Origin: Fragilaria crotonensis
Taxonomy: Eukaryota > Bacillariophyta > Fragilariophyceae > Fragilariales > Fragilariaceae
Direction: 5' to 3'
DNA: 55,020 nucleotides
NCBI GenBank assembly: GCA_022925895.1
Contig: JAKSYS010000412.1
Span: forward strand, 1 to 55,020
The notes beneath the pieces were generated by a model that ran no database searches, had not been told where the DNA came from, and saw only the letters and a program-made list of their open reading frames with translations. A program made the translations under genes and the position numbers. This document shows, piece by piece, positions 1-11,418 of this stretch (the first letter of the stretch is position 1; every line of letters begins with the position of its first letter).

Positions 1-970
1 ATGGCGTGGGAATACCGTAAGTCAATCTTCCTGAAATTGTGTCTTTCTTTCCGTCGACAGTGTATTTATCTAACTCACTTGGATCAATCAGTCCTCTTTC
101 CCACAGAACTTGTAGCATGCCTTTAGATTTTCCTTCCCATCCAGATAGGATTTTGTCGACTTCTTTGTGAGTTTCGATTGAATTGTTTCTTGCCAATTCC
201 TGAAGTTCGGCTTTAGTGTACCCGCGTTTTTGTTGGAGCGTCACACCCTTTCGTTGAGCTCTTCAAGAAGGGTCTTCTTTGTTTTTTCAATTGGCTTGCT
301 TCTTTTCCCATTATTCGATCATGACGTTGTAAGTCACGTTGCTCTGGTGTCAAATACCATGGGCCACAGTCGTCAGTATTGAATACCATTGACTGTGTCT
401 CCGATGCCCAGGTTGGTGAGTGTGTGCCCAGATAACCCTCTTGTGACATTATGACTGTGTCTCTCATCTGCTGTTTGATCCTCCAAAGTTCTTTTGCATG
501 TTGATCGCACTGAGTGCACCATCACGTTTGCGAGCGTGTCCAGAATGATCGAACAAAAATACAAAATCGAAGCTTGGATATAGGATTCGTAGGCAATCAA
601 CCACATCCTCAAGCTGAAGACTCATGTGGTATGAATTCCAATAACCCTGATTATTGATTCCGATGAACAAGTATTTTACGAAGGGGATTCCACAAAATCG
701 GCTTCCTCGTTGTTCCCAAGATTTCCATCGCAGCTGTTGTATCGAGGTAATTTCCACCGCCGAGCTGCTGTTTGCCTTGCCATATTCACTCTTTGTAACT
801 CATCCTCTGTCATCTGCCTGCCAAAGCCGAATTCGCGTGACACGAACGCAGAAAGCATATACCCATCGCCCTCCGACTTGGGCAGAAGTGGCACTTGTCC
901 TTTGGCCCAACCCATTGTTTGGAGGACAGTAGATACTGCGCGAAGACAGACTCATCTTGACCAATAATCA
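1..970 (-). pseudogene. DDE transposase catalytic part, broken into frames
   Basis: Continuation of the transposase. Fragments in different frames carry the second catalytic Asp (FLFDHSGHARK, about 500–550), the GG..QQMRD segment after it (about 440–490), and the PWYLTPEQRDLQRHDR segment (about 300–370). In this copy the second Asp motif reads HSGH, where the right copy and the family have HSQGH. The third catalytic residue (Glu) lies outside the window. At least five one-base or few-base differences from the right copy account for the broken frames. Confidence 0.75.
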
Positions 971-2470
971 TCAAGGGCCTGACTGATGATGACACTCGTA
1001 TGCTTGTTTTTGCTTCAACATCTCGCGCTGCCTCTTCTCCCTTTTGATTCTTGATATGCAATTCTTCCAATAGTCAACGTGAAACTCAACCCGAGTCTCA
1101 TCAGATATAATATCATAGTAATGATGTCCGAAATCTGTGTCTAAGGTCTTGATCGTAGCAGCTTCACTGAGTGGAAGCTGAATCCAACGCCGACAACGTG
1201 GCTCAAGCACGGTAAGGTAGTTCTTGCAGAATGCATTTCGATGTGCGACAACATCTTCACGTTCATGGCCATCGACGTAGAAGCTCTTCCTTCTCGTATC
1301 ATACTTGAATCCGAGTAATCGCATCCAGCGCCATGCTGTTGTGAAGCTCATGTTTTTAAGTCTATGTGCGCGAAGGAATAGCGCAATATCATCCTCATCT
1401 TGATCGACATCGACAGGATTGCTAGTAGGATTAATGGCTGTAGTACTTGTACTCAATGTTGACGTTTCTGCAGTATCTTCGTCTACTACCGATTCACGTT
1501 TCCACAACGCAGCCAGCCTTGGGATTACAGACGAATGAACGAATTGATAGACTGCTTCAATTGAAAGATGTGACAAGTTCTCGACGCCAAATGCAACAAT
1601 CTGCTCCTTTGCGCATGGAAACACTTCGAGAACTCGAGGAAGAGGTCGTTTCCCACACTGAACAGACAAGTTTGGGTTTGGGAAGCATTCAAAATTACGG
1701 AACACAATGTTCCAATTTGCGATGGTTTTATAGAAGGTTGCTTGCGTCATACCAACAGTGTTCAATACCTTACAAGATTCAGTGCAACAGTCTTGCCACG
1801 TCCATTCATTCATTTTTGCAAGAGCCAATCGGTACGCATAACAAAGAAACGTCGCCCTTTGCCTGACAGCGCATATCTCAGCTTTGGTACACACGTTGTC
1901 GATATCTCTACCTTGCACAACATTCCTCCAATTATTTTCTTCCTCATGAACGCTTTGAAGCAGTACAATCCTTCTCTGAAGTGCTTCCATTGGAGTTTCA
2001 GAATCGAAATCAGTATCATTCCCATCCTCGCAATTCGTTGTCCCATGTTTCTTTGGTGGTTTGAACACTCGGTATGCCTCTGGGCTACATGGCCAGTAAC
2101 TTGAGCTAGAAGCATCAGCAGCAATCATTACAGCGGCCGCACCAGTATCTCCTATCCTTGCTCGTTTGCTCGGTGATTGCTCAACAATGTCTCCGATCCT
2201 TCCTCCCGTTGTAGCCTCCGTGTTGACAGGTGTAGTTATCATTGTGTCGAGGCGGGTCTTGATCTTGTGCTTGGAATGACTAGCACATTTGGCTGCTTCC
2301 ATTACTTTTTCGTTCCATGCACTGTTAAGTGGACATGGGTACCGTATCTGCCTTGATTTCTCTGTGAAGTAGTAATAGAATGTGTTCTTGTATGTGACTC
2401 TGAACACTCCTGTTGTGTTTGATCCATCAAATCGGTGCATCAATTCTCCGAAAGAAGCCGACTTGGACAT
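971..2470 (-). CDS. DDE transposase, N-terminal part and HTH/linker region (499 codons open)
   Basis: This is the longest uninterrupted piece of transposase in the window, starting at an ATG (2470–2468). The N-terminal ~350 residues are not a domain I recognise. Near residues 385–450 it has a helix-turn-helix/linker stretch containing FYVDGHERE followed by RNAFCKNYL. That is characteristic of the DDE transposases common in fungi and stramenopiles, where the VDGHER..VV..R..F motif precedes the first catalytic Asp. The frame is lost at about 1000, just before the GQDES motif that carries the first catalytic Asp, and the rest of the protein is in the next entry. The right copy has the same protein but a frameshift at 49393, where this copy has one more A. 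The N-terminal residues around 75–90 differ between copies because of two compensating indels. Confidence 0.8.
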   Translation of the reverse strand: MSKSASFGELMHRFDGSNTTGVFRVTYKNTFYYYFTEKSRQIRYPCPLNSAWNEKVMEAAKCASHSKHKIKTRLDTMITTPVNTEATTGGRIGDIVEQSPSKRARIGDTGAAAVMIAADASSSSYWPCSPEAYRVFKPPKKHGTTNCEDGNDTDFDSETPMEALQRRIVLLQSVHEEENNWRNVVQGRDIDNVCTKAEICAVRQRATFLCYAYRLALAKMNEWTWQDCCTESCKVLNTVGMTQATFYKTIANWNIVFRNFECFPNPNLSVQCGKRPLPRVLEVFPCAKEQIVAFGVENLSHLSIEAVYQFVHSSVIPRLAALWKRESVVDEDTAETSTLSTSTTAINPTSNPVDVDQDEDDIALFLRAHRLKNMSFTTAWRWMRLLGFKYDTRRKSFYVDGHEREDVVAHRNAFCKNYLTVLEPRCRRWIQLPLSEAATIKTLDTDFGHHYYDIISDETRVEFHVDYWKNCISRIKREKRQREMLKQKQAYECHHQSGP

Positions 2471-2895
2471 CCCTGTATTGAACCTTCTTACATCAATGAC
2501 GCCAAGGGACGCATTGACATCAAATCTCCTAAAGCTTCAGCCCAAGTTGATGCAGGAAGCCAGCAATTTGACAATCTCGGACCATACGTGATGTCTGTTC
2601 GAAGTAGCATGACGGCATCAGTCAAAATAGCATATTTACCTTTGTCAACCATTGTATCTATAGATTTATCACCAACAGTAGGTTCACTGAGTTACATAGG
2701 AAGGTGACTGCAGGAGGTAAATCTATAGATTAGAATGGAAATGTTGCAAACGACGGCTTGAAAATCTCATTGTGGAAGCCTTGCTTCCAACACGACAAAG
2801 TCCCGCCCTCGTGACGTCATATTGGCAGTGAAATCGGTCTAGCGTAGAATTAATACTGGGACGTGCGCCCGGATTTTAGAACAGAAAACCAGCTG

Positions 2896-4290
2896 TACCA
2901 GTTACAGTTGGAGTGGAGAGTGGTAGGAAAAGGGTCCTGGAGCCTGTCTGCCTAACCCTCAATGTATGGAAAACTACGTTACTGGTACATTGTATGATAC
3001 TATGATACTTATGTTAATATCCTGTGTACTGTACTGGTAGTAGCTTTGTAAAAACTGTACAATTGTACTGGAGTTGTAGACTCCGAGGCATCACAGTCAT
3101 ATGGACTTAGACGACCTATACATACTGTTCCTCTACGTTGCAGGTACTCATATAATACTGGTATGGAGTTATTCATGTATCGATGTGCCGATACTCGTGC
3201 TCCGTAATGAGCAAGACAGTATACTGGTACTTGTACCAGTACTCGTCTTACTCTTGGCTGGAGCGTATTGTGATTACCGATAGTACGAAAGTACAGTACC
3301 ACTTCAATGCAGGCCTTCATGAACTTCATGTAATGCAAAATGCAGACCACCCATTCTCTGCATTGTCTCTCATATATAGAACTATAGATCTGGTACAGAA
3401 GCACTGCTGGGTTCTCTATCTGTTCATCGTTAGTAAATCAGGTGGTCTCATGTACCATCATTTAGGACCGAAAGCACCGAAGTGGAACCAACGAATGGCT
3501 TCCAATTGGATCTACCTTTCATTCGTTGCACCATTGCAGCAGAAGCATCTCCTTTGAAACTACCACAAATAAGAATTCAAGTAAGTCTGTGTCTTTTCAT
3601 TGTTTTTATTGCGAATCCGAGACTCTAATGGAACCTCAGGTCACTATCATGTGATTGCATCGGAAGTCTGACCGTGAGCTCTCAGCGCGCTAATCTTTGT
3701 ACCACTTTTGTCTCTCTTAACACAGTTGGTGCTGACGACGGAATCGATCATTATCGCTGGTGGTATGGTACTGCGGTGCTTTCAAACTCGAACTGGAGTC
3801 AAGTTTGTCATTACGTAAGTTATACAATTAATCAGCGACGACTCCACCTTCTGCAATTCAATACATCTTTGCTGACGTCAAGCGTGTATTTTCATCTTGC
3901 ATACTCTTCGTAATGCTCAATTCTGTCTCTCTTTTTTACTGTCTGCTACTGGATTAGTGCCGAGCCGGGGACACAGAACTTGGACGATGTCCTCAAAGAA
4001 ATATACGTCCTTTACACTGACTGTGCCCTCAAGGATCTTTCTATGATCTAGAGATGCCAATTCGATGCGAACTGTTCATCAAGCCGTGGATATTTTGATC
4101 GAACAGTAGAAAAAACAGGATCGGCAAAACTGAGTAGACCCAATTTTTATAAACCAGTACAACAACGCGAGGTACACGTACAAAATTCAAAGTCGACAAA
4201 GCGAATGTCTTAGAATATGAGTGTGGGAAAGTTTTATCATTTCGACTCCCGTGAGTGTATGACCGTGGTAATGAGGTGCTTGTCCGTGCA
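2896..4290. other. Intergenic, with GTAC-rich block
   Basis: No supported gene. Bases 2981–3300 contain 12 GTAC words, where about one is expected by chance. The remaining ~950 bases look like ordinary non-coding sequence. A small open frame on the plus strand (3674–3913) has no recognisable motif, and I do not call it. Confidence 0.6.
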
Positions 4291-6400
4291 TCATTGTTCT
4301 TTTGACTCCTTGACGGTATCAGCCTTGATATCGACGTTAGATGACATGCTTTCAGTGCCATTTCCTTGCCTGCCGAACCATTCGCTGATGGCCCGTGTCA
4401 AGCGCTCGTTTCGAACTTCGTCGTAATAATTACCAACACCCAAATAGCCCTCCACAAACCTTGAAAAAATTGCTCGGCTTCTTGGAATGACTGCCGGGGT
4501 TCTTGGCCCGCTCCGACGAGCTTCCTGTAATAGAACTTGCCCTGCCGTTCTTGGGCACGTCGGCGAATTTCAGAGTCCATCCTTCCCGTTGTTCTGCACA
4601 ACGTCTTGCGTCAGTAGGTTGTCGACACATCATCACCATTCGCATTTCGCCCCTTACTAATCCCAGTAGTTCCAGCAAGTGCGGCATTCTTTGCAATTCC
4701 CGCTTGTTCTTTCTGGCGGCGCAGATGCCACTCACAACCGATCATGGTGAGAAATGTTCGAATGGGAACCGTAAAGGCAATATAGTAGCTACCCAGAACC
4801 GACCTGGTCGTAAAATTGATTCCATTTCAAATCGCAGGGCACCATCGCTGTGGGGATTTGACGCGATTGTCAGGCCAAGATCAAAGCCATCGTTGTCTTC
4901 GACCTTGAATGGAGTAAATAGGAAAGAAGGAATAAAGAGGATCAGGTTTTTTAGGGATTGGCCAATTGAATTTCTTGCAGACGGACTCGATACTTGATGA
5001 GAAAGTGTGACAATGGTGAGAAACACAACGATGCATCAAAGCAGATTATCAGCACCCGGGCTCCACCTGCACTTACTTTTTCTCCCACGACTGCGGACAC
5101 TCTACCACCAGGGCCAGCTCGGGCTGTTCTAAACGAATCACATGTCCATCTTTGCGAGTGCCAATCTTGGTCCTCACCTTGAACGCATTTTCAATCAAGG
5201 GGGCGTCGGGACTAGTCTTCACAATGGCCCGACCGGTGATAATGAGACGGTCTTCGGAATCAAACTCAACTTGCGTTAATCGCGGAACTTCAATTACAGG
5301 TGCCGTACCGCTTGCCATGTTCCAGGACCGTCCATAGAACAAGGCACCGTCCATGATATCTCGTACGGAACCCATGCGCCGCCGCAGGGCACGAGCGACG
5401 AGTCGTCGAAGGCCCATATCCACCAAGTGAGATTCCATCACGTCCTCTTTGTTGAACGAACCATGAACAGTATAACAGAAGGGTTCAAGAACGAGAGGGC
5501 CACCAGGAGTGATCTTCTTAACGAATGGCACGAATCCAAACAAGAGTTGCCTTAGATCGAGTTTCAGGTCAGTCAAGGTAATAGTACCTGTACCCTATAC
5601 AACTGGCTCCTTTTCCCGCGAATTGCCATTGGCATACGTGGCGGACGTCGAAGTCAGCGATGACTCCTGGGCGTCATCGGTTTTCGAACTGCTAGCAGGT
5701 CCGCGTCCAAATTGAGCCATCGTCCCCATCGGATTGTTTTCCTTTGGCTGATCGTTTTCTTGCTTTCGTTCCATTTGTACTTGCCGCAGGGCTGCCATGT
5801 CGTTGACCATGTATTGGTATTCTTCAAAGTCCACAACTCCGTCACCATTTGTGTCATACAACTCCACCAACTCTGAGGCTAGTGCTGTCAATAGCTTCTC
5901 ATCCGAATCAGACTCTGTAGCAATATCTAGTGCTTTAGCGATTTCATCTCGGTCCAGCGTTCCCGAATTGTCAACGTCTATTCGTTCAAAGGCTTCATTC
6001 ATAGAACGAACCGATGCCATTTCAAAGTCTTTCGAAACAGCATTCTCTTTTGATTGTTGTTGACTTTGTTGGTTCTGCGCTTTGGACGAGGCTGTCGGTG
6101 TTGTCGAAGCTGCTTGTTCCGGCGCGTTCGCCACGTTGTTAATAATCCCAGTCGCAATGGTCGAAGCAATCTCGAAAAATTAATCTCAATCAGATCGATT
6201 CGCTTTTCCACACAGAGGCTGTCTTTTGAAATTAACCTGAACGCCAAACCTTGTGATTCTTCGGCAACTGCACTGAGAAGACCAGCGATGGTGCAGGCAA
6301 AATAATGGCGGTTGGCATGAAGGACTCGATGTGCCTTTTTGAGCATCGATTCAAATGTCTTTTCGTGTCGAATGCTTCGATATTGACCGGGCATGACGAC
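4291..6400 (-). pseudogene. EF-hand plus possible DUF2993 (LmeA-like) gene, multiply interrupted
   Basis: Read on the minus strand, the pieces line up as one protein. About 6394–6180 has a helical N-terminal segment. After a shift, 6175–5598 encodes two canonical EF-hands, with loops DVDNSGTLDRDE and DTNGDGVVDFEE. An in-frame TAG (5597–5595) follows, and the same frame then continues straight into GTITLTDLKLDL and a globular domain to 5077. There is a good intron (GTAAGT donor, intron 5076–4993). The next exon holds PDPLYSFF and, after shifts near 4920, 4880 and 4805, FKVEDNDGF, ALRFEM, RPGRF and FTVPIRTF. After further shifts it ends in a C-terminal tail with stop at 4291. The DUF2993/LmeA-like assignment of the C-terminal domain rests on overall pattern only. 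Whether the EF-hands and the second domain are one gene is inferred from the shared frame across the stop. Either the gene is decaying or the assembly has several base errors here. Confidence 0.5.
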
Positions 6401-8818
6401 GTCGCCATGATGACCTCATCGTTGGGGATTGTTGCTGTTCTTTCAAATCGCGTTCGCCGCCTTGAACAAGTAACATTCAACGCCGCCAGACCCATCGCAA
6501 CCATCGATGGATCTGGCGTTCAGTGCCTCAATGCCATCCATGACGAGCAGACTGGTTGCTCGAGCACAGTATTTGATTGAGATGACGGTGTCAACGACGG
6601 CAACCGTTGTTTCGATGTGCGCGTCCGGCGACGGCACAGCACTGCTCCTCTCAGTGTTGTGGAGCACCATGCTGCCTCTGTGCAACGTGTCATGAGACAC
6701 ATCCACACGAGCAGTTCGCTGTAGTTGCCATTGCCCTCTTGGATGACCGTAACTACTGCACTTGCCGATGCTGGCGAAGATCGAGGCTGTTGTTGTTACA
6801 CACGTCGGTGTCGTATTTGGTCGTCACATATCGCGATGCTGTCAAGTGGCTCCTAGGAATGACTTGGGAATCACCAATTTTATGTTCTTTGCAAAAACTA
6901 ACTCTCCGCCTCCGAAGCGAACACTGGGAGTTTCCGTAGTAAACTAAAATTGGTCTGGACTTCGAAATCACAAGGGCGACGCACTTCCCTCTGTCATAGA
7001 CGAGAAAGGAAGGAAACAAACAACCCGAACGATCAAAATACATACTCCCAGAAAGCTTAATGTCTATATATTTCGATCTATTTAGAATCTATATCGAAGA
7101 TAAGTATGCACTTTTGATTACATTTATCTTCATTTGTCCTTCAGCCCTTGGACGTCATCCGTCTTCGATTTTCACCAATCAGACTGCTCAAAACTCGGCT
7201 GTTCGCAAGATCGGCGCTGGCCGGTCCGAATTTTGTTTGACATTCATGGCGGATGTGTAACATACTTGTACGTTGCCCGTATGCTACGCCGTTTGTAATC
7301 TGGGTTGGGAAAATCCAAATCGACCCCTCAAATATTTTAAGACAAACCTACAACCGCTTATTACTCAAAGTCTACGAGTCGATGTCATCTGTCAGCAAAT
7401 GGCTTATGGTACTACCGGTACTGTTGTACAACACCTCGTTCAATGATTTAAGGGAGTACTGTAGTACAGCAGTATACGTACGAGTATATCAGAAATGCGG
7501 AATACACCGTAGATTCTATGCAAGTATCAGGTACTCGGAGTAGTCCAGTAGCGCAGTACTCGATTGTGAAACCTACAGTACGTTGATACCGGTAGCCTCC
7601 TGTTGATTGTTGTTGTCCTGGTTCCCTGTCAAAAAATGCATTGAATATCTATCAAAAACAACAAGTTTCATTCCCACAGTCACTACAACAGACTGCAATT
7701 GCTACATGCAATACAGACAAAGAATGGAAAGTAAATTAGTTAATGAACTACAGAGATATTATATGCAGATTGTCTGCAGTTGAGGTGCATTGCGGCAAAT
7801 TGCAATTGTGGAGTATTTGTGTGATGAGTTTTCGAAATGTGTGATACCCGTACCTTGAGTACCATTTCTACGTACGCGTGTAGGAGACATACGTAACTCC
7901 CGTGGCTTTCAAATTCCGGATTTGGGCGCGGCTCCGTCGACATGCAATCAAAATGGACCCTCGTAGACCCCAGTTACCCCAAGTAAGTCATATTGGATAC
8001 ACATGGGATGAGATTTTAAGTGCACTGAGGGGTTCGTATCGATGACGTCGAAATGAAGCTACATAAATGTGTACATGTATCAATAAGTATATCTTCGATA
8101 TAGATTCTAAATAGATCGAAATATATAGACATTAAGTTTTCTCCTCCCCCAGAGGATGAGGTGGCAAAGAGCGACACATCTTGCAGTATCCCTCGGATGC
8201 GCACTGCGCATCGTGCGCGAGCTTGTCACAATGGGACACAAACTCGCATGTTCAATCCCGCGGGCCCGCGGGTTGCATAGTAAGTCCGCCAATTATGACA
8301 TGCTGACGTGGTACAATTACTGTATTGGTACAGTTGACAGTAGCGTATGAATGATATGACACAAGCACATACGTGTACTGGGTACCTGGTACGGGGATAC
8401 TTGTATGACGGCAATACTACTGTACTAACTATCATACCGGTAGTACTACTACGTTGTACCGTATGGCGTATGGTCGTATGGACCATAATTCTCGGACGGG
8501 GGAGAGTTATCATTATCCCTGTTCCTAAATTAGATTGCACTGTTGTTGCTGTGCGCATGCAACAAGCAACTGATTGGCAATTGGCAAGCAGTAGTAGTCT
8601 AGTAGCACTCAAGTACTTGTACCAGGTACTTGTAACGCATAAATTGCGCATCGGTATCCCTCCAAGTGGATGATTTTCGCTCACCATATCGTACGCCAGG
8701 GATGATACCTAAGTAACTTCAAGGAACACTTCACGCATAGCAAAATGCATCTATGTCAGATACTGGACACTGGACCAAGACGACTTGACAAGATATTGAA
8801 TCGAACAAAACTTCGACC
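6401..8818. other. Intergenic, 2.4 kb, with inverted repeat and two GTAC-rich blocks
   Basis: No gene supported; the open frames are short and unlike proteins. It holds a 47-base perfect inverted repeat (separate entry). There are also two GTAC-rich blocks: 7400–7590 with 9 GTAC words, and 8300–8640 with 11. Confidence 0.6.
7056..8136. repeat. 47-base perfect inverted repeat flanking about 1 kb
   Basis: Bases 7056–7102 and 8090–8136 are exact reverse complements, beginning CTTAATGTCTATATATTTCG. Outside the arms a short AGAAA/TTTCT match continues. The interior (7103–8089) has no coding capacity that I can see. This is the structure of a non-autonomous TIR element or foldback element. I found no convincing target-site duplication, so its superfamily and its exact ends are open. 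Confidence 0.7.
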
Positions 8819-9674
8819 ATGAAGATTGTCCTTCCTTCAGCGTTGTTTCTATTCACGTCAGCACCAGCATGGGTTGGAGCATTCGCACCAGTTGGTGTGA
8901 TTCCAACCAGGACACCACAAACATTTGTTGCAGTTCAGCCTTTAGGTGCTACGACGACTGTAAACGATGCAACTGTTAGTGATTTTGGAACTGCCATGCC
9001 GACACCGAATGCGGAGGATCCGTATGCTGCATTTGGACTAGCCAGTCCTGACGAACTGGCATTGGGTGTTGAGATTAATGATCTTTTGAAATGGATTGGA
9101 ACGTACGTCTTTGTGTCCACTAGTTTGATTGTCGCTGCTCTAGAACTGAAACAGCTGCAGATCGAATGTATTGCTGACAGTCTCTTCTCTCTTCGCTTAT
9201 AAATTTCTCTTCATAACAACAACACCACATTACAGAAAAGACGATCTTGTACGTCGCGTCCAACAAGATGTGAGCACTCTCACTCCCGCTCAAGTGGATG
9301 ATGCTGTCAAATTGCTCCTGTTGGATGCGGAAGTGCTGCAGCGCATAATTTTCTATGAACAAAATAAGGAGGAAATTGCGGCATTAGTCGAGGATCAGAG
9401 CGGCGATCGTCTCCGAACCGCTGGAACCTATGCCACCTGGTTGTCCGTTGGAGCGAGAATTCCCTACATCAAACGAAGGTTCATCGATCCGAAATTTGAA
9501 TCGGGAGAATGGGACACCATTCATATCTCAGATTATCTGCCGTTTTTGCCCAAGGGGGATGCGGCCGATGCTGTTGTGGATGCTGTTGTATCTTCGTCAT
9601 CAGTAGAAGCCGTGGACAGTGTATCATCCACTATTGTAGACAGTGCATCGGAAATTCTTTCGAATGCCATGTAA
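8819..9674 (+). CDS. Small plastid-targeted protein of unknown function
   Basis: The start ATG (8819) opens a signal peptide (MKIVLPSALFLFTSAPAWVGA) followed by FAPVGVIP, a near-perfect diatom ASAFAP plastid import motif. The mature part has a charged helical segment after about residue 95 (DDLVRRVQQD...VDDAVKLLLLDAEVL) and ends with a Ser/Val/Ala-rich tail. An intron lies between the two open frames. The acceptor is TTACAG at 9230–9235, and the only GT donor that keeps the frame is ACGTACGT, giving exons 8819–9102 and 9236–9674 (240 residues). That model removes a hydrophobic stretch (YVFVSTSLIVAAL) that looks like a genuine membrane helix, so an alternative in which it is retained and a base is missing cannot be excluded. 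I do not recognise the family. Confidence 0.7.
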
Positions 9675-10150
9675 GCACGTTGCCATAGTGGAAACGAATC
9701 AACGAAGGGTTGGTGGAGCTTTGTTGTAGTACTAGTAGATCTCCGAACATGACTCTGAACAACACAAGGGGCGTGCGTTGGATCGTGTCGCGACCCTGAT
9801 ATCTCAGGTGTACTGCAGAAGTAGAGTGAAGTAGCCATGTATTCATCAACATGGCAGAAGCAATCATGTGAGTTCGCCCTCCGTTTACGATTATTACTGG
9901 TTACTGGGTACTGTATGGATCCTGGCCCTCTGGATTGTTCGATGCATAGTCCGTCAGTACGACGACCGGCATGGATGAATCTTTCCAGCTGGAATCCGCC
10001 GATCATCAATCATCCCATCATCGCAAACGAACGGGAGATGTACATTTGACGAATAAAATCATCCTCCGACTGCAGTGTCACTTCATATCCACAACAAAAC
10101 TTAGTGTGGTGTTGGATTACAATTTGTAAGAATCGATCGAACGCACAAAC
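9675..10150. other. Intergenic, nothing recognised
   Basis: Spacer between two plus-strand genes. It has no motif, repeat or open frame that I would defend. Confidence 0.5.
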
Positions 10151-11294
10151 ATGGCTGCTCGAGCAATGCTGTTGTTGATTGTCACAGCGTCCCTAGGACT
10201 GTTAGGTCAGGACCGTTTGGGTTGTTGCGTTTTCGGTTCCGAAATCTCAAATACCACGGACCAACCTCCTGTTCCAACGTTTCCAACTTGTGACAACAAC
10301 ACCAGAAAAAGCACCGTCACGAACTTTGCCAATCCGATTGTCCCGGCAAGATCAGCATCAAAACCAACAACAAAATCGTCCGCTGTCCTTCTTGTTCTCG
10401 TCGACAAGCGATGCCAGTCCTACAAACATTGACGACCATCATGCCAAAGGTTGGGGTTCCATGGTGCGATTCATGCGACAGCGGCACATTCGACGATACA
10501 GGAGAGGAATAATGGCAAGGGTACGAAAGTGGGCCATCACTGTCTTGGCAGCTGCCATGCTATGGTTCGGGGCCATAGGTTATTCTCCGGCACTTGCCAG
10601 TACAACTGCGCCTCCGACCGTGTCAACGTCGTCAACACCAACACATCGGTTGTGGTCGGCATCCCTCGATGACATGGTCGATCGTTATGTAAAGGATCAC
10701 ATGTTTGATGATGATGTGTACGATCCTGTCGAATCCGCGTATCGAGAGACGTATGATGATATCACCTACGGCACTTACCCCAACAAACTCAAGGACATTA
10801 CAGCTTCGGTCTTGGGCAAGTCCGTTGCGGCAGCTGTTGATTCCAGTGGCAGTAGCGACGGTAGCAATAAGGTGATTGCTGTCTTTTTGCGAGCCTCCCA
10901 AGTCTTGACCAAGACGTTTGGTCTGTCGGAAACACTCGCGCAAGTCATTCTGGCTGTCACTGCCTTTGCCGGATCATTCTTTTCCTTTGTCGCAGTATTC
11001 GGAGGCATATCGTTTGTTCTCAAACAGAATTTGAAACGAGAATTGAAGAAACGATATGGAGATGATTACAGGTATGTAGTGCTACGTAGGGCGTGCCCTG
11101 GCTTTCTATCGTTTTTGTGCTTGTCTTGATTCATGCCGACACATGTGAAATTACACACTGACCCTCTTACGTCCGCAATGCCTACACTTAGTACCGATGC
11201 CTCCGACATCAAAGATCCTCCCAAGCCCTCGAACGATGATGGTGATGACGATGATGACGGCGACGATGATGATGACGACGATGATGATGAGTGA
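10151..11294 (+). CDS. Membrane protein with poly-Asp C-terminus, frame shifted near its N-terminus
   Basis: ATG 10151 begins a signal-peptide-like hydrophobic stretch (AMLLLIVTASLGLLG). The main open frame lies one base out of phase and has no ATG of its own before 10461, so either one base is wrong between about 10203 and 10390 or translation starts at 10461. The main frame has an Arg-rich segment. A hydrophobic helix ending in PALAS follows and resembles a thylakoid-type second signal. Near the end are two adjacent membrane helices (AQVILAVTAFAGSFFSFVAV). A GTATGT donor after 11071 and a CTTAG acceptor before 11192 join a last exon. That exon encodes a PPKPSNDDGDDDDDG-type acidic tail and stops at 11294. 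Family not recognised. Confidence 0.6.
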
Positions 11295-11418
11295 ACAACA
11301 AAACCTAGACCTGCTAGTTTGAATATTAAAGCATTGAAAAGCACGCAATAAACTATACTATACTCAGCTATCAGGCAGTCACTTCACATGTAGAACGACA
11401 TAAACGCCTGTAACTCCT

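Larger units (their letters stand above)
1..2895 (-). mobile_element. Tc1/mariner-like DDE transposon, left copy, cut by window edge
   Basis: The sequence from the window start to 2895 is the reverse complement of the element at 48310–51876; base 1 corresponds to about 51218 there. Its 5' end (2884–2895) reads GAAAACCAGCTG and is followed by TA (2896–2897). This matches the terminal inverted repeat and the TA target duplication of the right copy. The last roughly 650 bases of the element lie outside the window. The transposase runs on the minus strand. The copy differs from the right one almost only by missing single bases, mostly in homopolymers. Confidence 0.9.

Noticed and set aside
3674-3913. 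Open frame of 79 codons in the left intergenic region
   Set aside because: No motif, no leader, no splice context, and a composition like the surrounding non-coding DNA.
11220-11294. GAT-rich tract as a microsatellite
   Set aside because: It lies in frame in the last exon of the membrane protein gene and encodes its poly-Asp tail.
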